From Pyrinomonadaceae bacterium (GTDB lineage Bacteria > Acidobacteriota > Blastocatellia > Pyrinomonadales > Pyrinomonadaceae), in the NCBI GenBank assembly GCA_014380365.1, contig JACMJZ010000012.1, forward strand, positions 186,001-250,000: a stretch of 64,000 nt of DNA, in the 5' to 3' direction. The notes beneath the pieces were generated by a model, which did not search any database, was not told the origin of the DNA, and saw nothing but the letters and a program-made list of their open reading frames with translations. Positions 61,701 through 64,000 of the stretch are shown piece by piece. Within the stretch, counting starts at the first letter, position 1. Every line of letters starts with the position of its first letter. The translations under genes and the position numbers were made by a program.

Positions 61701-63093
61701 GGTAGGACGATCGAAGGAAATCATAGTCGACACCAACGGCAAGAACGTTTACCCCGATGAACTGGAGGAGATTTATCAGAACTCGCCGTACGTCAAAGAA
61801 TTGAGCATCGTCGGGCTGGCTGACGGTATCGGCGAAAAGGTCGCTTGTCTCGTCGTCGCTGATGACGAATACGACATCACGCTTTCGCGAGCAGACTTGC
61901 GTCGCCGGGTCGAAGAGCACTTTCGCAACGTCTCCGCTTCCCTCCCCTACTACAAGCGCATCAAGGTCTTGCATTTCACAGACGACGAGTTGCCGAGGAC
62001 TGCTACGCGCAAGGTCAAGCGTGGAGAAGTTGTGACGATTCTGCAAACGCTCGAAGCGAGTGGAAAGGCGGATAAAACCACCATCGCCGACCGTCCGGCG
62101 AATTCGGAAAGTAAATGGTTAATCACAATCGTGGCTAATGTCAGCAATCGGCGAGTTGATGAGATATCGCTTAGCTCGCGCCTGGCTGACCTTGGGTTCG
62201 ACAGTCTCATGTTCGTGGAGCTGGCAACCGCAATAGAAAATGCCGGCGGGTCCATTTCAGCGCCCGAGCGCTTGAATGAAGTCCAGGATTTGCGGGAACT
62301 GGCAGACGTGGTTAGCCACCGGCCGGGCGCTTCTGTCGGACGCGATGCATCTCGCGCCGCCTCCGCTCGCGGCGACGAGGCGGAGATCGAAGTGCCCTCA
62401 TTCGTCAGTGCTGCCGGAAACAAGGCGGGTGATGCTTTGCAATGGCTCTTCTACAACCGTTTTCTTGATACGCACTACGAAGGCCAGGGAAACATTCCGG
62501 TGCACACAAACTTTATTGTGGCCGCCAACCATTCGTCACACCTGGACATGGGATTGACGAAGATGGCGCTGGGCGACGCCGGTAAGGACATGGTCGTCCT
62601 GGCCGCCGCAGACTATTTCTTTGACACTAAGTACAAGCGCGCGGTCATGGAGAACTTCACAAACCTTGTGCCAATCGAGCGTACAGGATCGCTGCGCCAG
62701 TCTTTGCGCCACGCCCGGTCGTTTCTCGATCGCGGATACAACGCCCTGATCTTTCCCGAAGGCACTCGTTCGCTGACGGGCGAGATGACGGAGTTTAAGC
62801 CCGTAATCGGCTTTCTCGCGCTGCACGCACGCGTCGGCATACTTCCCGTCTACCTTCATGGCACGCACGAGGCGATGCCGAAGGGTTCGAGCATTCTCAA
62901 GAGTCGGAAGGTGGGCGCACGCATCGGTCGCTACCTGTCCGTTGAGGAGCTCGAGGAGATGACAAAAGGGATGGCACGCACGGATGCGTACCGGCTGATC
63001 GCGGCGCGGGTTCACCACGAAGTCGAAAACCTGCGCGACCAAACGAGGCGGCCGTTTGACGCGGAAGGGATTACGCAAGTTGTGGAAGGTTGA
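58732..63093 (+). CDS. elbD: ElbD-like multidomain enzyme: acyl reductase - acyl ligase - ACP - acyltransferase
   Basis: ATG 58732 is chosen because the longer frame from 58681 runs through repeat K. The 1453-aa protein has four parts. Residues 10-370 are a fatty acyl-CoA reductase (NAD_binding_4): IFLIGSTGFMGKVTLSMLL and a YTYTKALGEQL active site. Residues ~560-1110 are an AMP-forming acyl ligase: FTSGTTGRPKGVMLSH near 724, GYGLTEASPVLT near 888. Residues ~1120-1190 are a carrier domain with phosphopantetheine serine in LGFDSLMFVEL (~1154). Residues ~1230-1430 are a PlsC acyltransferase: NHSSHLD (~1266) and FPEGTRS (~1340). This is the architecture I recall for Myxococcus ElbD, required for alkyl-ether lipid synthesis; homologues have been linked to ether lipids of subdivision 4 Acidobacteria. 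Confidence 0.85.
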   Translation: MKLSPTEIYNGRKIFLIGSTGFMGKVTLSMLLHRFPNIGRVYVTVRARSQEESEIRFWNSVITAPPFNPLRERYGSALEGFIRDRVVVLGGDIGDTNLGYTDEEAQRVADDIDIVVNSAGNVTFNPTLESALRTNVVGTQNVIAFAKRMKRPALVHVSTCFVAGNRSGPVWESDPVLGYFPRKHELVGVEFSVEQEIKDCARLAERVREEARDAMMTAQFRDLARTRLNEEGRDTDDPDALGLAVARERKVWIRTRLTELGMERSAWWGWPNIYTYTKALGEQLVAAETGIVRSIVRPSIVESALSYPFPGWNEGFTTTAPIIFLVLKGQTQLPGNEKLILDITPVDQVASVMLAVTAQACVEEPQLVHQAATGDSNPANMDRIIGLVGLYKRKHFQEKTTGVKLLNELAARMEPRRVDAETFEKLSVPMFNRAAKRASSLLDRAKPRWGGGRAVDVIERLKSTVDRVEEITQETAEAFELFRPFTIENAYIFRSDNVRSLFARISEDERGLLGWYPEKFDWYDYWLNIHLPGLKKWVFPTLEEEMRAQPKRIYTYRDLLELFETSTKRHSTRVAMRIEREGRHEQYTYADLRELANRAAGFLASEGIAPGQRVMLVSQNTPEWGMTYFGVLKTGASCIPVDPESSLEEIINFARAGEAAGIVLSEKLNSDLPGLRERLSQEGLQARIWTFDQLFEIPEEQVEDARLALLPARVTAQSLASLIFTSGTTGRPKGVMLSHRNLTSMVSMLSSVFDMSTKDGVLSVLPLHHTFEFSTGFLTPLSRGAQITYLPELTGEALASAIKNGHVTGMVGVPALWELLHRRIKNKLYERSDWIGKTADVMIQANAWLRDKTPLNLGPVAFYPIHEGLGGRIRYFISGGSALSEKIQKDFQGLGFTILEGYGLTEASPVLTVTRPENRMLTGSVGRPLPGVEVKISEPDASGVGQVIARGPNVMLGYYSDETATRSALVERWLYTGDLGRIDDDGNLFLVGRSKEIIVDTNGKNVYPDELEEIYQNSPYVKELSIVGLADGIGEKVACLVVADDEYDITLSRADLRRRVEEHFRNVSASLPYYKRIKVLHFTDDELPRTATRKVKRGEVVTILQTLEASGKADKTTIADRPANSESKWLITIVANVSNRRVDEISLSSRLADLGFDSLMFVELATAIENAGGSISAPERLNEVQDLRELADVVSHRPGASVGRDASRAASARGDEAEIEVPSFVSAAGNKAGDALQWLFYNRFLDTHYEGQGNIPVHTNFIVAANHSSHLDMGLTKMALGDAGKDMVVLAAADYFFDTKYKRAVMENFTNLVPIERTGSLRQSLRHARSFLDRGYNALIFPEGTRSLTGEMTEFKPVIGFLALHARVGILPVYLHGTHEAMPKGSSILKSRKVGARIGRYLSVEELEEMTKGMARTDAYRLIAARVHHEVENLRDQTRRPFDAEGITQVVEG

Positions 63094-63125
63094 ACGCCGT
63101 GCGCAGGTAGCAGGAAGAACGAACA

Positions 63126-63193
63126 GTGATGAGTGATGAGTAATGAGTCATGAGCGACTAGCGAGGAACGCTCATCACTCATCACTCATAACT
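63126..63193. repeat. Word-tandem inverted repeat, family L
   Basis: The left arm at 63126-63154 is tandem GTGATGAGTGATGAGTAATG plus variants. The right arm at 63171-63193 is CTCATCACTCATCACTCATA. It lies 33 bp after the ElbD-like gene and 9 bp before the SDR start. Confidence 0.85.
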
Positions 63194-63202
63194 AAGTTTC
63201 TT

Positions 63203-64000
63203 ATGCCAACAAAGACGCCCGGAAAACGCACAGCGCGAATGACGCCGGTCCAGGCCGGCACCAAACGGCGCGCGACGATTGAGAAGCGACATCGCGCCTC
63301 AACCCTCGTCACCGGCGGGACTGGTTTTCTCGGCTCCCATCTCGTGCGTCAACTCGTTGCCGCAGGCGCGAAAGACATACGCGTGATGGCTACGACCATT
63401 CCCGACTGGCTGGTTGAGTTGGGAGTGGAAACCTTCGCCGGTTCCATCACTAATGAGAGTGATTGTAAGCGCGCCGTCGAGGGCATCAGCGAGGTCTATC
63501 ACCTGGCCGGTAAAGTCTCGCGCGAGAGCGAGAGCGCGCGGGAAATGTATGCTGTGCATGTCGAAGGCACACGTCTTTTGTGCGAAGCTGCTAAAGCTGC
63601 GGACGTGAAGACTATCGTGCTGGCTTCGTCGAGCGGGACCATTGCGGTGACGAAGGATGGTGATCTGGTTCCCGACGAATCGTATCCACCGCCTCTGGAA
63701 ATCATTTCGCGCTGGCCCTACTACGCCAGCAAGACCTACCAGGAGATCGCGGCGCTGGAGGTTTTTACCGGAAACGGTCGCCGTCTCGTGATCATGAATC
63801 CCAGCCTTTTGCTCGGCCCAGGTGATGACCGTTTGAGTTCAACCAAAGTAGTGTTGGATTTTATGGCGCGGAAGATCAGCGCGGTGCCCGGCGGTGGTTT
63901 GAGTTTTGTCGACGTTCGCGATGCGGCCCAGGCGTTTCGCGTGGCGATGAAGAAGGGACGCCACGGTGAGCGGTATTTGATGGGCGCGGCAAACTGGAAC
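63203..64000 (+). CDS. NAD-dependent epimerase/dehydratase family protein (3' partial)
   Basis: ATG 63203 opens a frame still open at the window edge (266 codons seen). A basic ~33-residue N-terminal extension precedes the Rossmann motif LVTGGTGFLGSHLVRQL. The extended-SDR active site is YYASKTYQEI, with the serine in VLASSSGTIAV upstream, followed by the family block IMNPSLLLGPGDDR. It resembles dihydroflavonol-4-reductase/3-beta-HSD-like reductases. It may belong to the lipid cluster, since it follows the ElbD-like gene by 110 bp with only repeat L between. No ribosome site is evident. The substrate is unknown. Confidence 0.9.
   Translation, partial: MPTKTPGKRTARMTPVQAGTKRRATIEKRHRASTLVTGGTGFLGSHLVRQLVAAGAKDIRVMATTIPDWLVELGVETFAGSITNESDCKRAVEGISEVYHLAGKVSRESESAREMYAVHVEGTRLLCEAAKAADVKTIVLASSSGTIAVTKDGDLVPDESYPPPLEIISRWPYYASKTYQEIAALEVFTGNGRRLVIMNPSLLLGPGDDRLSSTKVVLDFMARKISAVPGGGLSFVDVRDAAQAFRVAMKKGRHGERYLMGAANWN

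Noticed and set aside
63126-63193. CRISPR-like tandem short repeats
   Set aside because: Units are 7-10 nt, without spacers, and are arranged as inverted arms; the same applies to repeats C, D, E, F, G, H and J. No cas gene is present.

Overview
The window is about 64 kb of a high-GC (mid-50s percent by eye) Gram-negative chromosome. Several things point to an Acidobacteriota genome of the Blastocatellia/Pyrinomonadaceae type (subdivision 4): an ElbD-like ether-lipid enzyme, an eukaryote-like Ser/Thr kinase, two ECF sigma/anti-sigma pairs, UPF0182, a split glycine decarboxylase, and very many intergenic palindromic repeats. This placement is inference; there is no rRNA or other marker in the window. 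I see no tRNA, rRNA, CRISPR array, insertion sequence or prophage.

Layout. 1-1340: 3' end of nuoN. 1431-7320: a class I glutamine amidotransferase-like protein and an AlkA-like glycosylase on the plus strand, facing a minus-strand unit of circularly permuted ATP-grasp, PilZ protein, unknown protein and YbdK-type carboxylate-amine ligase. 7582-17082: an exported PDZ/HtrA-like pseudoprotease, ECF sigma/anti-sigma pair 1, an exported protein, a second ATP-grasp protein, and a three-gene minus unit of membrane and TPR proteins. 17371-24107: ECF sigma/anti-sigma pair 2, then the glycine cleavage operon gcvT-gcvH-gcvPA-gcvPB. 24144-26363: a small protein overlapping a nucleotidyltransferase (toxin-antitoxin-like), a secreted protein and a thioredoxin-fold ferredoxin. 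26598-35479: an FHA-TM-trypsin-like protease, then a tight trio of exported protein, type I phosphodiesterase and a flippase-like/FtsX permease fusion. 35519-41136: a two-gene TIR plus STAND-NTPase-TPR conflict or signalling module. 41693-52720: housekeeping and unknown genes, including a nucleotidyltransferase/EEP phosphatase pair, DinB, an AlkD-like protein, an FAD monooxygenase, an ACT protein, aminopeptidase P and a Ser/Thr kinase. 53041-55911: UPF0182. 56317-64000: a lipid cluster of HAD phosphatase, LarA-like protein, ElbD-like FAR-ligase-ACP-acyltransferase and an SDR cut by the window edge.

The most unusual sequence-level feature is a collection of at least 16 intergenic palindromic elements in about eight or more word families. 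Many abut or overlap stop codons, and in two cases the next start codon lies 2-5 nt beyond the element with no Shine-Dalgarno sequence. One class has arms made of tandem degenerate 8-10 nt words; the other is compact palindromes, with one family present four times and another twice. One element supplies the C-terminal residues of GcvPA. Together with the TIR/STAND module, the LPG-synthase-TM/FtsX fusion and the ElbD/LarA cluster, these are the best candidates for new biology here.
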